Source of the DNA: Caulobacteraceae bacterium
GTDB lineage: Bacteria; Pseudomonadota; Alphaproteobacteria; Caulobacterales; Caulobacteraceae
Length of the DNA: 64,000 nucleotides
NCBI GenBank assembly: GCA_031291645.1
Contig: JARLIQ010000061.1
Span: 1-64,000, forward strand
Direction of reading: 5' to 3'
The position numbers and the translations under genes are program-made. Shown in pieces: positions 55,649 to 64,000 of the stretch (within the stretch, counting starts at the first letter, position 1; each line of letters opens with the position of its first letter). The notes below the pieces were generated by a model that was not told where the DNA came from, made no database searches, and saw only the letters and a list, made by a program, of their open reading frames with translations.

Positions 55649-58189
55649 CTAGAAGCCCCTCGTCACGCGCGCCCCGACCGTCCGCGGCGTAATCACCGTG
55701 CCGCGCGCGGCCAGGCCTGAGGGCACAAGGCTGGTGTCGACGCTGAGCAGACCACGCTCGCCCAGGACGTTGTCGGCATAGAGCCCGAGGGTCCAGTCGC
55801 GGTCGGCCAGGCTGGCGCGCAGATCGAGCGTGTCATAGGCGGGCATCACGAGGTTGGGCTGTTTGACGCTGGCGCTGAAGCTGCTGTTGCGCTGGCCCAC
55901 GTACCGGAAGGTGGCCCCCATGCTTGCGGTCCAACGCCCGAACACCGGCATGCCGTAGTCGGCGAGCAAGGCGAAGCTGGCGCGCGGCACGGTCGGCAAC
56001 TGGTCGCCAGCCCGGCCGCCGACGCTGGCCGCGGCCTCGTCGAGCCGGGCGCGGGTATAGACGCCGTTGGCCCCAAGGGTGAGTCCGCGGATCGGCCGAT
56101 AGGTCAGGTCGAGCTCGACGCCGCGACTGGAGGCCTTGCCGCCATTGACCAGATAGCTGAACCCCGAGGTCGTGGCGCTGAGCTGGATATGGGTCCAGTC
56201 AACGTAGAAGACGGAAGCGTCGAGGAGCAGTCGACGGTCCAGCCACTGGGTCTTCAGGCCGGCCTCGTAGTTCCACAGGTGGTCCGAGCCGTAGCTGGAC
56301 GGGATGGTCGGCGCGGCGGGGGGCACGCCGTTGGGCCCGCCGGGGCGGTAGCCGCTGGATACGACGGCGTAGGCGTTGACGGCCTCGTTCACGCGCCAGC
56401 GCGGACCGAAATAGTAGGTTCCGACGTCCTCCGACGACGCACTGGCCAGCCGGGTGACGGCGGTCGGCGCGGAGGGGTTGTTGAAGAAGCCGGTCGCCGC
56501 CTGTTGAGCCGTTTGCCGGTTGTGGCTGAAGCGGGCGCCGAGGGCCAGGTTGAAGGACTCGGTCAGGTCGTAGCTGGCGTTGACGAAGGCCGCATACTCC
56601 TTGAAGGCGGATGGGACCTTGAGGCTGTAGGCCTGGGCGACCAGGGGCGCGACGGTCGAGCCGGTCGCGGAATAGACGTGATAGGCTTGGCTCGAGTCCG
56701 TGGTCTCACGGGTGAAATAGAGGCCGGTCAGCCACTTGAACCGCCGCCCGTCCGGCGACACGAGCCGAAGCTCCTGGGTGAACTTGCGATCCGCGATGCT
56801 GGTGGGGGCGACGACCCGGGCCGCCGCCGAGCTCAACGGATAGCCCATGACCGAGCTGTAGTAGGCCGCCGTCGCACCCAAGAGGGCGGTCTCGTCGCTG
56901 TATGAGCGGATGTTGATCTCGGCATAGCTGGTCGAGGACACCAGAGACGCCCACCCCACCTGCCAGTCGACCGTCAGGTTGTTGACGTCATAGTTCTCGT
57001 TGGTGCTCTCCCGGAGCGCACGCTTCTGCGTCAGCTCGCCATAGGCCGGGCGCCGGGTGGCGAACACCAGGTCCTCGATCGGCGTGCCATCGACGTGGTT
57101 GGTCTGATAGAGGCTCGACAGCCGCACCGACAACCGGTCGCTGGGACGCCAGAGAAGCGACACCCGCCCGCCACTCTGGTTCGAGCTGTTCTCCCGCCGC
57201 ACGCCGTCCCCAAGGTCGTTGATGAATCCCTGGTCCTGGCGGGTATTGGCGCTCAGGCGCAAGGCCGCGTCTTCCGAGAGCGGAAGGTTGACCATGGCGC
57301 GAACGCCATAGCTGCCGAATCGTCCGTCTACGGCGCTCGTATCGGCGGACAGGCGCGCGCCGAAGGCCGAGGGGTTCGGGGCGACCGTCACATACTTCAG
57401 CAGCCCGCCCATGGAGGCCGCCCCATAGAGGGTCCCTTGCGGCCCGCGCAACACCTCGATCCGCTGGATGTCGAACGGATCGATGTCCGGCACGACCGTC
57501 GTACCGCTTGCGGTGCGGGCGGCGGGGGTGAAGGGGGTGTCGTCGACATAGGTCGCCACGGTCGCGCTCGACTGCTGAACGCCCGTAGTGATTCCGCGCA
57601 ATGTGAGCTGGCCGAGACCGGGGGTGCTGGTCACGAAGCTCAGCCCCGGCGCATAGGCTGCGAACTCCGCGATGCTCCTGGCCCCGCGACCTTCCAGGTC
57701 GCCGCCGGACAAGGCGGTGAGCGAGCCGGCCACGTCCCGCGCGGCCTGTTCGCGCTTCTGGGCGGTGACGACCACCTCGGCCAACTGCGCCGGCTGTTTC
57801 GGATCGTCTCCCGCGGCGGAAACCGGCGCGGCCGATTGATCCTTCGGCGAGATGACGATCGCCCCGTCGCCACCGACGCGGAACGTCAAGGGCGTGTTCT
57901 TGAGCAAGACCGCCAGCGCCTCGGTCACGGTAAAGGCGCCGGACAGGCCGTTTGTCCTGACGCCCTTCACCTGGTCGGGCGAATAGATGATCCGGCTGTC
58001 GGTTCGCGCCTGAATTCCGCGCAGCGCCGCCGCCAGGCTTTCGGCGGGCAGGTTCAGCACCAACGGGCGACTGGATTGAGCCTGCGCCAAGGGCGCCTGG
58101 GCGAGGCTCAGAGCCATCAGCGCCAGCGCGATGTGACCTCGCGCCATCCTCGGCGGCTGTCGCCGCCGCCCTGCTTCGTCTTGATTCAT
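55649..58189 (-). CDS. TonB-dependent receptor with N-terminal STN signalling domain
   Basis: LVLNLPAESLAAALRGIQARTDSRIIYSPDQVKGVRTNGLSGAFTVTEALAVLLKNTPL; IEVLRGPQGTLYGAASMGGLLKYVT; TPRTVGARVTRGF. Confidence 0.94.
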   Translation of the reverse strand: MNQDEAGRRRQPPRMARGHIALALMALSLAQAPLAQAQSSRPLVLNLPAESLAAALRGIQARTDSRIIYSPDQVKGVRTNGLSGAFTVTEALAVLLKNTPLTFRVGGDGAIVISPKDQSAAPVSAAGDDPKQPAQLAEVVVTAQKREQAARDVAGSLTALSGGDLEGRGARSIAEFAAYAPGLSFVTSTPGLGQLTLRGITTGVQQSSATVATYVDDTPFTPAARTASGTTVVPDIDPFDIQRIEVLRGPQGTLYGAASMGGLLKYVTVAPNPSAFGARLSADTSAVDGRFGSYGVRAMVNLPLSEDAALRLSANTRQDQGFINDLGDGVRRENSSNQSGGRVSLLWRPSDRLSVRLSSLYQTNHVDGTPIEDLVFATRRPAYGELTQKRALRESTNENYDVNNLTVDWQVGWASLVSSTSYAEINIRSYSDETALLGATAAYYSSVMGYPLSSAAARVVAPTSIADRKFTQELRLVSPDGRRFKWLTGLYFTRETTDSSQAYHVYSATGSTVAPLVAQAYSLKVPSAFKEYAAFVNASYDLTESFNLALGARFSHNRQTAQQAATGFFNNPSAPTAVTRLASASSEDVGTYYFGPRWRVNEAVNAYAVVSSGYRPGGPNGVPPAAPTIPSSYGSDHLWNYEAGLKTQWLDRRLLLDASVFYVDWTHIQLSATTSGFSYLVNGGKASSRGVELDLTYRPIRGLTLGANGVYTRARLDEAAASVGGRAGDQLPTVPRASFALLADYGMPVFGRWTASMGATFRYVGQRNSSFSASVKQPNLVMPAYDTLDLRASLADRDWTLGLYADNVLGERGLLSVDTSLVPSGLAARGTVITPRTVGARVTRGF

Positions 58190-58449
58190 GATAGCCCCCC
58201 ACTGGCTTGCCCCGGGGCCCGCCGCCGCCGCGCAGCGCCGCGGAGAACAAGCCCACCCAAGCCTCTACGGACGGCGCGGGCGGCCCCCGACAGCTGTGCT
58301 GCAGTTTTGCGACAGGGCCCGCCGCAAGGGGCGCGTCGGGCGGCGTTGGTAGTCGGTCTGGATGGCGATCCCGGCCGTGCGGTAGACCTCCGTGGGCTTC
58401 GAAAGCGGCGGACTGACCCGTTCGCCGGTTACTGGCCCGACCGGCGCCA

Positions 58450-60555
58450 TCAACCGGTCGTTCGCGCTTGGCCGGAGGGGGTGACCGGCAGTCGCAGCGC
58501 GCGCATGGCTTCCCAGCGCGTGTATTGATCCGCTTTCAGGGGATCTGGGTCGACGTAGCCCTGAAGCCAGAAGCGGAACCAGTCGAGGTTTCGCTCATAG
58601 GCGGCAAGCTTGTGCCTTGGCTGGAATTTCACATGCGGTTCGTTAGGGAAGACGAACATTTCCGCGGGCGTCGCCGAGTTGGCCAACGGTGCGAAATAGT
58701 CCGACGCCTCAAGATACTCCTGCTCGGGCATTTGCAGCAGCAAAGGCGCGTGGATCCTGTCCAGATTGAACGCAGGCGAAAGCAGCCGCCACCGCTCGGG
58801 CGTCTCCTCGGGCGAGCCCAGTCCCCATGTACGTTTCAGATTCTTCCGGAAACCCGGGCCTTGCAGGCTATGGAAGCGAAAGTAGGTCGGCGTCACCGAG
58901 GGAGACGTCATCGACGCCGCTGAGAGCAGGTCGGTCTTCATCGCCACCCACATCACCACCTCGCTGCCAAAGCTCAGTCCCCCCATGCCAACGCGATGGG
59001 GATCGATGATCCCCCGGCGACCAAGCTCGGCGACGATAGCCTCCACGCCCGACATCGCGGCTTCATACCGCGACAGCTGATCGGGGTTGAGGCGATCGGT
59101 CGGCGGCTCATTGATGCAAAGTGCGGCGATGCCAGCGCCAGCCAGGCTGGCCAACGGCCACTCATCCCCGACACCGCCTCGGAGATAGCCGGCACATCCG
59201 TAGTAGGTGACGAACAGCGGCGCCGCCTGCCCCGGCCTGGTCGACGCGGGCGGAAAAAGTTGGCCGGTGAAAGTCCTCCCCTTGGCGTCCGTCCAGCTCA
59301 AGAATTCCGCACGCGGCCCGACCGCCTGCGCCAGATCCTGATTAGGGTCGTCAAGCACCCGCCGCTCACCCGTCGCCAGATCGATCCGTTCGAGGCGCGG
59401 GGGTGTATCGGCGGACGCAGTGACGCAGACGGCGGCAAGGGCGCCGACCGAGCATGACTCGCCGAGGCTTGAACCGTGGCCGCCGCTTATCAGGCCATCC
59501 GCTTGCGCGATCGGCCTTACCGTGTCGCTGGCTAGGTCCCAGAGAAGGAGCGATTGGGCGCGCCCGCGGCCAGGGTCGGATGTGGTGAAGACGACCTGAT
59601 CTCGGCCAGGTCGCCACGCGATCGCGGTGATGGTGACGTTCTGGCAGGCTGGGGCGGCGCATTCGACAAAGCTCGGGGTTTCGGTGCTTGTCGTGACGCG
59701 CAGCCGCATGTGGTCGCCCTCAAGCACCAGGTACGCGATCTTGCCGCTGCTCGCCGATCGCACGCGCACGTTGAGCCCATCCAGGTCCGTCGGCGCGGCC
59801 TTCATGTCCAGGACCGGCATGACGGCGCCAAAGGCGGACATATCCGCAGGCGTGGCGTCGCGGACCGCAAGGTTGGACAGGTCAACAATGTGCTGGCGCG
59901 CCGGCCCGTCGGCAAGCAACCCGCCGCGCCCAGACCAGTCCCCGGTGAACCTGATACTCGCCAACCGGCCGTTCAGATAGGCCGAGTGATAGAGGCCTTG
60001 GCCCAGCGGGATCGTATGGTCGATACGAATGCCCCGATCATATTCGTCCTGCTCAGCCCGCTCGATGTCCGCCCGCGAGGCGCCGACGCTGTAGATCAGC
60101 CTCGCACCGTCCGGGCTGAGACTGAACCAGTCAACGTCAGATGGATCATGGGTGACCTGTTCGGTGCGCGAGCCGTCCGCCGCCGCCCGCCAAATCTGCA
60201 CCTGGCCGCCGAGCAGCGCCCGGTAGTAGATCCACTGCGAGCTGGCCGACCACTGTGGCGGCTCGCTGATCGAGCCGCCGTAGTCGAGCCGAAGCGGATC
60301 TCCGCCATCGGCGATCTTGCGCACCGGCGTCGAGCCATCCACGGCCGCGACATACCAGGTCACGCTGTAGGTGTTTCGCTCGACCGAGGCCTGCTCCTGC
60401 TGGAAGGCGACACGGCGACCGTCAGGAGACATCGCGACGCTCGATAGGTCGGCCAATTCCAGCAACATCTTCGGCGACGGCGCGGCGTGGCCGCTCGCGC
60501 CGGCGGCAGAAAGGCAGGCGGCGAAGGCCACTGAGCAAACGGACAATCTGCGCAT
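58450..60555 (-). CDS. Atxe2-like lasso-peptide isopeptidase (S9 prolyl-oligopeptidase fold)
   Basis: Signal peptide; YYGCAGYLRGGVGDEWPLASLAGAGIAALCINEPP, GMGGLSFGSEVVMWVAMKTDLLSAASMTSPSVTPTYFRFHSL, WGLGSPEETPERWRLLSPAFNLDRIHAPLLLQMPEQEY, FPNEPHVKFQPRHKLAAYERNLDWFRFWLQG; recalled pattern of the Atxe2 family. Confidence 0.75.
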   Translation of the reverse strand: MRRLSVCSVAFAACLSAAGASGHAAPSPKMLLELADLSSVAMSPDGRRVAFQQEQASVERNTYSVTWYVAAVDGSTPVRKIADGGDPLRLDYGGSISEPPQWSASSQWIYYRALLGGQVQIWRAAADGSRTEQVTHDPSDVDWFSLSPDGARLIYSVGASRADIERAEQDEYDRGIRIDHTIPLGQGLYHSAYLNGRLASIRFTGDWSGRGGLLADGPARQHIVDLSNLAVRDATPADMSAFGAVMPVLDMKAAPTDLDGLNVRVRSASSGKIAYLVLEGDHMRLRVTTSTETPSFVECAAPACQNVTITAIAWRPGRDQVVFTTSDPGRGRAQSLLLWDLASDTVRPIAQADGLISGGHGSSLGESCSVGALAAVCVTASADTPPRLERIDLATGERRVLDDPNQDLAQAVGPRAEFLSWTDAKGRTFTGQLFPPASTRPGQAAPLFVTYYGCAGYLRGGVGDEWPLASLAGAGIAALCINEPPTDRLNPDQLSRYEAAMSGVEAIVAELGRRGIIDPHRVGMGGLSFGSEVVMWVAMKTDLLSAASMTSPSVTPTYFRFHSLQGPGFRKNLKRTWGLGSPEETPERWRLLSPAFNLDRIHAPLLLQMPEQEYLEASDYFAPLANSATPAEMFVFPNEPHVKFQPRHKLAAYERNLDWFRFWLQGYVDPDPLKADQYTRWEAMRALRLPVTPSGQARTTG

Positions 60556-60661
60556 CGATCGACTCCTCTGACGCCGCCGACCAGCCGGGCCGAGCGCCAG
60601 TCTGAAAGGGCTGGATCTGGTCAAAGGGGACACCCGCGCCACGAAGAAGGTCGCGCTTGGA

Positions 60662-63235
60662 CTAGAGCCGCTTGCGGACGGTCAGGGCGATGAACCGCCC
60701 CACGGGCGAGGTATTGGTGCTGTCGAAATAGACCCCGGGCGTGCCAATCGCCGCGCCGCGAGCGTAGGGCGGAGCGGCGTCAAGCAGGTTGGTGATCGCC
60801 AGCGACACCTCAAGACCAGACAGCGGACCGCTTCTCGCCTGCGCGCTATAAGCAAGATTCAGATCCAACGTGGTCCAGGAGGCGACAGGCTTGTTCGGCA
60901 ATACTGCATTGTCGGTTTCGCCGGGAATGTAGTTGATGACGCCGGTCGCGGTCAGGCCAGCGACGACCCAGGACGCCCCCGTCCGCAGTCGGAAGCTCGG
61001 TGGATTGAATATTGTGCCAGTGAGCGTGACGCTTGGCGCGCCCGGAAGCGTCTGCTGAGCGATCTTCAGCCAGGTGGCGTTGGCGAAGAGATTGACTGCG
61101 CCATGCGGAAGGGCGATCGAATCTTTGGCCGACAAGTCCACGCCATGAATGGTCTGGGCTGTGGCGTTTGTATAATGGTCCTCGACGATCGAGATCGGTT
61201 GTGACGGATCGTAGGCGCCACCTGTTTCGTTGAAGAACGTTTGAGCGGCGGCATTGGCGGCGTTCACCTGAGCGGCCGACGCATTCCTGATAATAAAGGG
61301 ATCAAATATCGGATTTGAAAGCGCCTCTCCAGCATCCGATATTGGATATACGATCCTATCCCTGTAATTTACATTAAAATAGGTCACCGATAGGTCGAAT
61401 GAGCGCCGAATTGGAGGCGAATAATCCAAACCGATCGTCCACGATTTCGCCCGCTCCGGCTTCAAATTGGCGTTGCCGCCGTAATCAACCAAGGCGTAGC
61501 CGGGGCCGCTCGCGCCCAAGATGGAGGCCAGATAAAGGAAGGTGTTGCGCGGCTGAGATAGTTGATAAAATGTCGGCGCCTTGAATGACGAGCCCCACGT
61601 GCTGCGGATCGTCAGTCCGGTGAACGGCTCATATCTCAATCCGACCTTGGGATTAGCACTACTACCCACGTCACTATAAGATTCGACTCGGGCCGAAACG
61701 CTTAGATCGAGTCTCTTCAGGCCCGCACGCGTCGCGGACGGCGCAACCAGCGGCGCGAACAGTTCTCCATAGAAATATTTAATACTGCGAGAGGCCGATT
61801 GATTTTGAGACGGTTGACTGCTGCGGCCAAGAAAGAAACTTTCTGATCTGTAGCCCCCGCCAATCGCGGCTCTGATGGCGCCGCTTGGAGCGTTGAAGAG
61901 AGCGCCACTTGCATTCAAGTCAACAGACTGCACGGAATTGTCGAATGTATCCGTGTATGAAAACCCGCTAAAGGCTCCCTCTGAAAGATCGTGACTCTTG
62001 GATAGGGACCCGTCGATGGACGCCGTCCACCCTGCCGGAAGCGTGAAGATCAAACTTGGGTCGAACTGATAGCTCCAGGTCGGCACGCGCTGCGAATAGA
62101 TCGTACCACCAATAGAAAGCTGGTCTGCAGACTGAGCTTGGTGGTTAGCGTACAGACCATCGACGCGAACAGACACCCAATTGTTGATCGCCTGTTCGGC
62201 ATCGACGAAGACGGACTCGCGGGCGGCCCGCCACAGCAGCGAGTTCACGAGCGGAGGGTTCGAGGTGAAGTCTCGCTGGGATGCGAGGATCGCGTCCTGG
62301 TGAAAATACTCAATGCTCGCCAGGGCATGACCGGTATTCCAAGCCTTACCGGCCAGGACACTGTAATCCTGCTCGAAGCCGCCACCGCGCGTAGCCCCGC
62401 CAGCCGTCGCGCTGAGCTCGGCGCCGTCGTAGTTCTTGCGCAATACGAAATTGACGACGCCGGCAACCGCGTCTGAGCCGTAGAGCGCCGAAGCGCCGTC
62501 GGTGACGACATCGACGTGGTCAACCGCCGCCAGCGGGATGCCGGAAATATCCGGCGCCTGAACGTTGCCATCGGCCGCGAGCCGGTGGCCGTTGAGCAGC
62601 GTGAGGGTGGCGTCGGCGCCGAGCCCGTGCAGATCGACCGTCGTGGCGTTGGTCACATTCTCGCCGCCAAACCCGGCCGTGCCCGTGCTTTGTACGGTCG
62701 GGTTCTGGCCGCCGCCAAAGACCGCCGGCAGGCTGTGGACAAGATCGCCGACCTGCGAGTAGCCCGACACGTCGATGTCAGCTCTCGTCACGACCTGGAC
62801 CGGGGCGGTGGGCGGTACGCCACGAATGTGGCTCCCGGTCACGACGACTTCGGTTACGGCGGTGGTCGCGCCAGCGTCATTCGGACCGCCGGGCCTTTGG
62901 CCGTTTGGGATCGCCCTTAGGGTGACGGTCCGTCCGTCGTCGGAGGCGACGGTCAGACCCGCTGCGGCCGCCAGTTTGCGCAAGACAGCCTCGTCGTTCT
63001 GGTCGCCGACAATCGCCGGGGTCTGGTGACCGTTCGCAGCGTCATAGGAGAACAGAACCTGCTTTCCGGACTGTTTGGCGAAGGCCTGCAGCGCCGTGAC
63101 CGCGTCCTGGGCGGGGATATCATAGCTATGGGTCTGGGCCGCGGCCGAACCCGCGATGATCAGGGACGCGGCCGAACCCAGGAGAATGGTCTTGGCCCTA
63201 AGCCCGCGCGCATGCGCTTGAGAAATCGTCATCAC
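60662..63235 (-). CDS. TonB-dependent receptor with N-terminal STN domain
   Basis: THSYDIPAQDAVTALQAFAKQSGKQVLFSYDAANGHQTPAIVGDQNDEAVLRKLAAAAGL; TEVVVTGSHIRGVPPTAPVQVVTRADI; DHVDVVTDGASALYGSDAVAGVVNFVLRKNYDGAEL. Confidence 0.94.
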   Translation of the reverse strand: MMTISQAHARGLRAKTILLGSAASLIIAGSAAAQTHSYDIPAQDAVTALQAFAKQSGKQVLFSYDAANGHQTPAIVGDQNDEAVLRKLAAAAGLTVASDDGRTVTLRAIPNGQRPGGPNDAGATTAVTEVVVTGSHIRGVPPTAPVQVVTRADIDVSGYSQVGDLVHSLPAVFGGGQNPTVQSTGTAGFGGENVTNATTVDLHGLGADATLTLLNGHRLAADGNVQAPDISGIPLAAVDHVDVVTDGASALYGSDAVAGVVNFVLRKNYDGAELSATAGGATRGGGFEQDYSVLAGKAWNTGHALASIEYFHQDAILASQRDFTSNPPLVNSLLWRAARESVFVDAEQAINNWVSVRVDGLYANHQAQSADQLSIGGTIYSQRVPTWSYQFDPSLIFTLPAGWTASIDGSLSKSHDLSEGAFSGFSYTDTFDNSVQSVDLNASGALFNAPSGAIRAAIGGGYRSESFFLGRSSQPSQNQSASRSIKYFYGELFAPLVAPSATRAGLKRLDLSVSARVESYSDVGSSANPKVGLRYEPFTGLTIRSTWGSSFKAPTFYQLSQPRNTFLYLASILGASGPGYALVDYGGNANLKPERAKSWTIGLDYSPPIRRSFDLSVTYFNVNYRDRIVYPISDAGEALSNPIFDPFIIRNASAAQVNAANAAAQTFFNETGGAYDPSQPISIVEDHYTNATAQTIHGVDLSAKDSIALPHGAVNLFANATWLKIAQQTLPGAPSVTLTGTIFNPPSFRLRTGASWVVAGLTATGVINYIPGETDNAVLPNKPVASWTTLDLNLAYSAQARSGPLSGLEVSLAITNLLDAAPPYARGAAIGTPGVYFDSTNTSPVGRFIALTVRKRL

Positions 63236-63466
63236 CGTGGTTCCCCCTCCACCGGAGTGACCGCCCAGCCCCCTCGGTAAGGCGTGTCTTAGGACCTGAC
63301 GCGCGGAGAACCGCGGCCTGCTAACGGCGAAGCGACATTTTTACGACGTTGCATGAAATGGCCGCCCAAAGCGCATGAGCCGGGCTGCGCGAGGTCACCC
63401 AGGCTGGAGCGCCTCTTCGATTGGAGTATCCGCTCAGACTGACGCCTGTCGCGCTCTTGCCGCACC

Positions 63467-63489
63467 CGTCCTCGAGCCCTTCGAGGACG
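63467..63489. terminator. Perfect 9-bp hairpin just downstream of fecR
   Basis: CGTCCTCGA-GCCCT-TCGAGGACG; no T-tract, so an attenuator/processing site is equally possible. Confidence 0.4.
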
Positions 63490-63492
63490 TTG

Positions 63493-64000
63493 TCAGTTCG
63501 CCCGCGAGAGATAGATCGAGCCGTCGACGGCGGTCTCGGCCTTGATCGGGAAGGCTCCGCTCAGCGCATGAACGAAGCCGGGCAAGTCGCTGGACTGGAA
63601 GTAGCCGGCGACCCGAAGCGTCGAGATGGAGTCGTCGGTGATTACAAGGTGATGGGTGTTGTAGCGATTGAACTCAGCGACAGCCTCAGCCAGGGACTGG
63701 CCATTGAACGCCACGGCGCCCTGCCTCCAGGCCAGGGACCGGTCGATCTCGGCGCCGGACACATCGTGCACGCTGCCGCCCCCGGGGCCGTAGTAGGCCT
63801 CAGCGCCGGACCGTAGAGCCCTGCTGGTCGGCGCCAGATCTGGCGCGGCGACCGCCACGCTACCGTCCTTGACCACCACCTGGGCTGCGCCGTCGTCGCG
63901 CAGGCGCACGTCGAGTTGGGAGGCGCCGGCCTGGAGCCGGGTCTGGCTGGCCAGGACCACGAAGGGCCGAGCGTCCCGGGCGACATCGAACAGAACCTCG
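63493..64000 (-). CDS. FecR-family regulator (N-terminus outside window)
   Basis: EVLFDVARDARPFVVLASQTRLQAGASQLDVRL...VKDGSVAV; STN-like tail QSLAEAVAEFNRYNTHHLVITDDSISTLRVAGYFQSSDLPGFVHAL. Confidence 0.85.
   Translation of the reverse strand, partial: EVLFDVARDARPFVVLASQTRLQAGASQLDVRLRDDGAAQVVVKDGSVAVAAPDLAPTSRALRSGAEAYYGPGGGSVHDVSGAEIDRSLAWRQGAVAFNGQSLAEAVAEFNRYNTHHLVITDDSISTLRVAGYFQSSDLPGFVHALSGAFPIKAETAVDGSIYLSRAN

Noticed and set aside
63352-63441. 29-aa plus ORF MKWPPKAHEPGCARSPRLERLFDWSIRSD as a peptide precursor
   Set aside because: Opposite strand to the operon, no leader/core features, composition of intergenic DNA.
1-64000. CRISPR arrays, tRNA/rRNA genes, IS elements, prophage
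   Set aside because: No regularly spaced repeats, cloverleaf-like sequences, transposase/integrase translations or phage structural genes seen on either strand.

Overview
This is a 64 kb, GC-rich, gene-dense chromosomal window. Gene content and style suggest an alphaproteobacterium, probably Caulobacteraceae (inference). I see no rRNA, tRNA, CRISPR or IS element. Main blocks: (1) 0.1-3 kb phoR-phoU-phoB with a candidate Pho box overlapping the phoR stop. (2) 3-7.5 kb SemiSWEET, then pyk-glk-edd (Entner-Doudoroff). (3) About 7.6-27 kb, an apparent general-stress-response (GSR) island: two single-domain receivers, an UrcA-family protein, LigD phosphoesterase, GT4, glycogen-debranching-like enzyme, otsB-otsA, ferritin-like protein, KGG-type protein, two cyclopropane-fatty-acid-synthase-like genes, DUF1328, gnd and tkt. 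It also holds an unlisted 57-aa NepR-like anti-sigma gene, and several exact sigma-EcfG-type promoter motifs (GGAAC-N16/17-CGTT) sit directly upstream of genes. (4) 27-32 kb TonB receptor + aminopeptidase P, divergent from an XRE-cupin regulator, with a palindromic AT-rich island between them. (5) 34-46 kb a TetR-linked amide/carbamoyl catabolism cluster (acetamidase/formamidase, FAD oxidase, CocE hydrolase, cupin, isochorismatase, AtzG-AtzE-AtzH-like trio, VOC protein). A shared GTAAGT operator-like motif occurs at three promoters, and truncated gene relics lie at its edges. (6) 46-64 kb an all-minus-strand peptide-scavenging locus with two STN-type TonB receptors, FecR/ECF sigma, a GPH-type MFS transporter, an Atxe2-like lasso-peptide isopeptidase, S9/S12/DUF2817 hydrolases and a D-cysteine-desulfhydrase-like PLP enzyme. 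All calls come from reading translations and motifs by eye; no database search was run.
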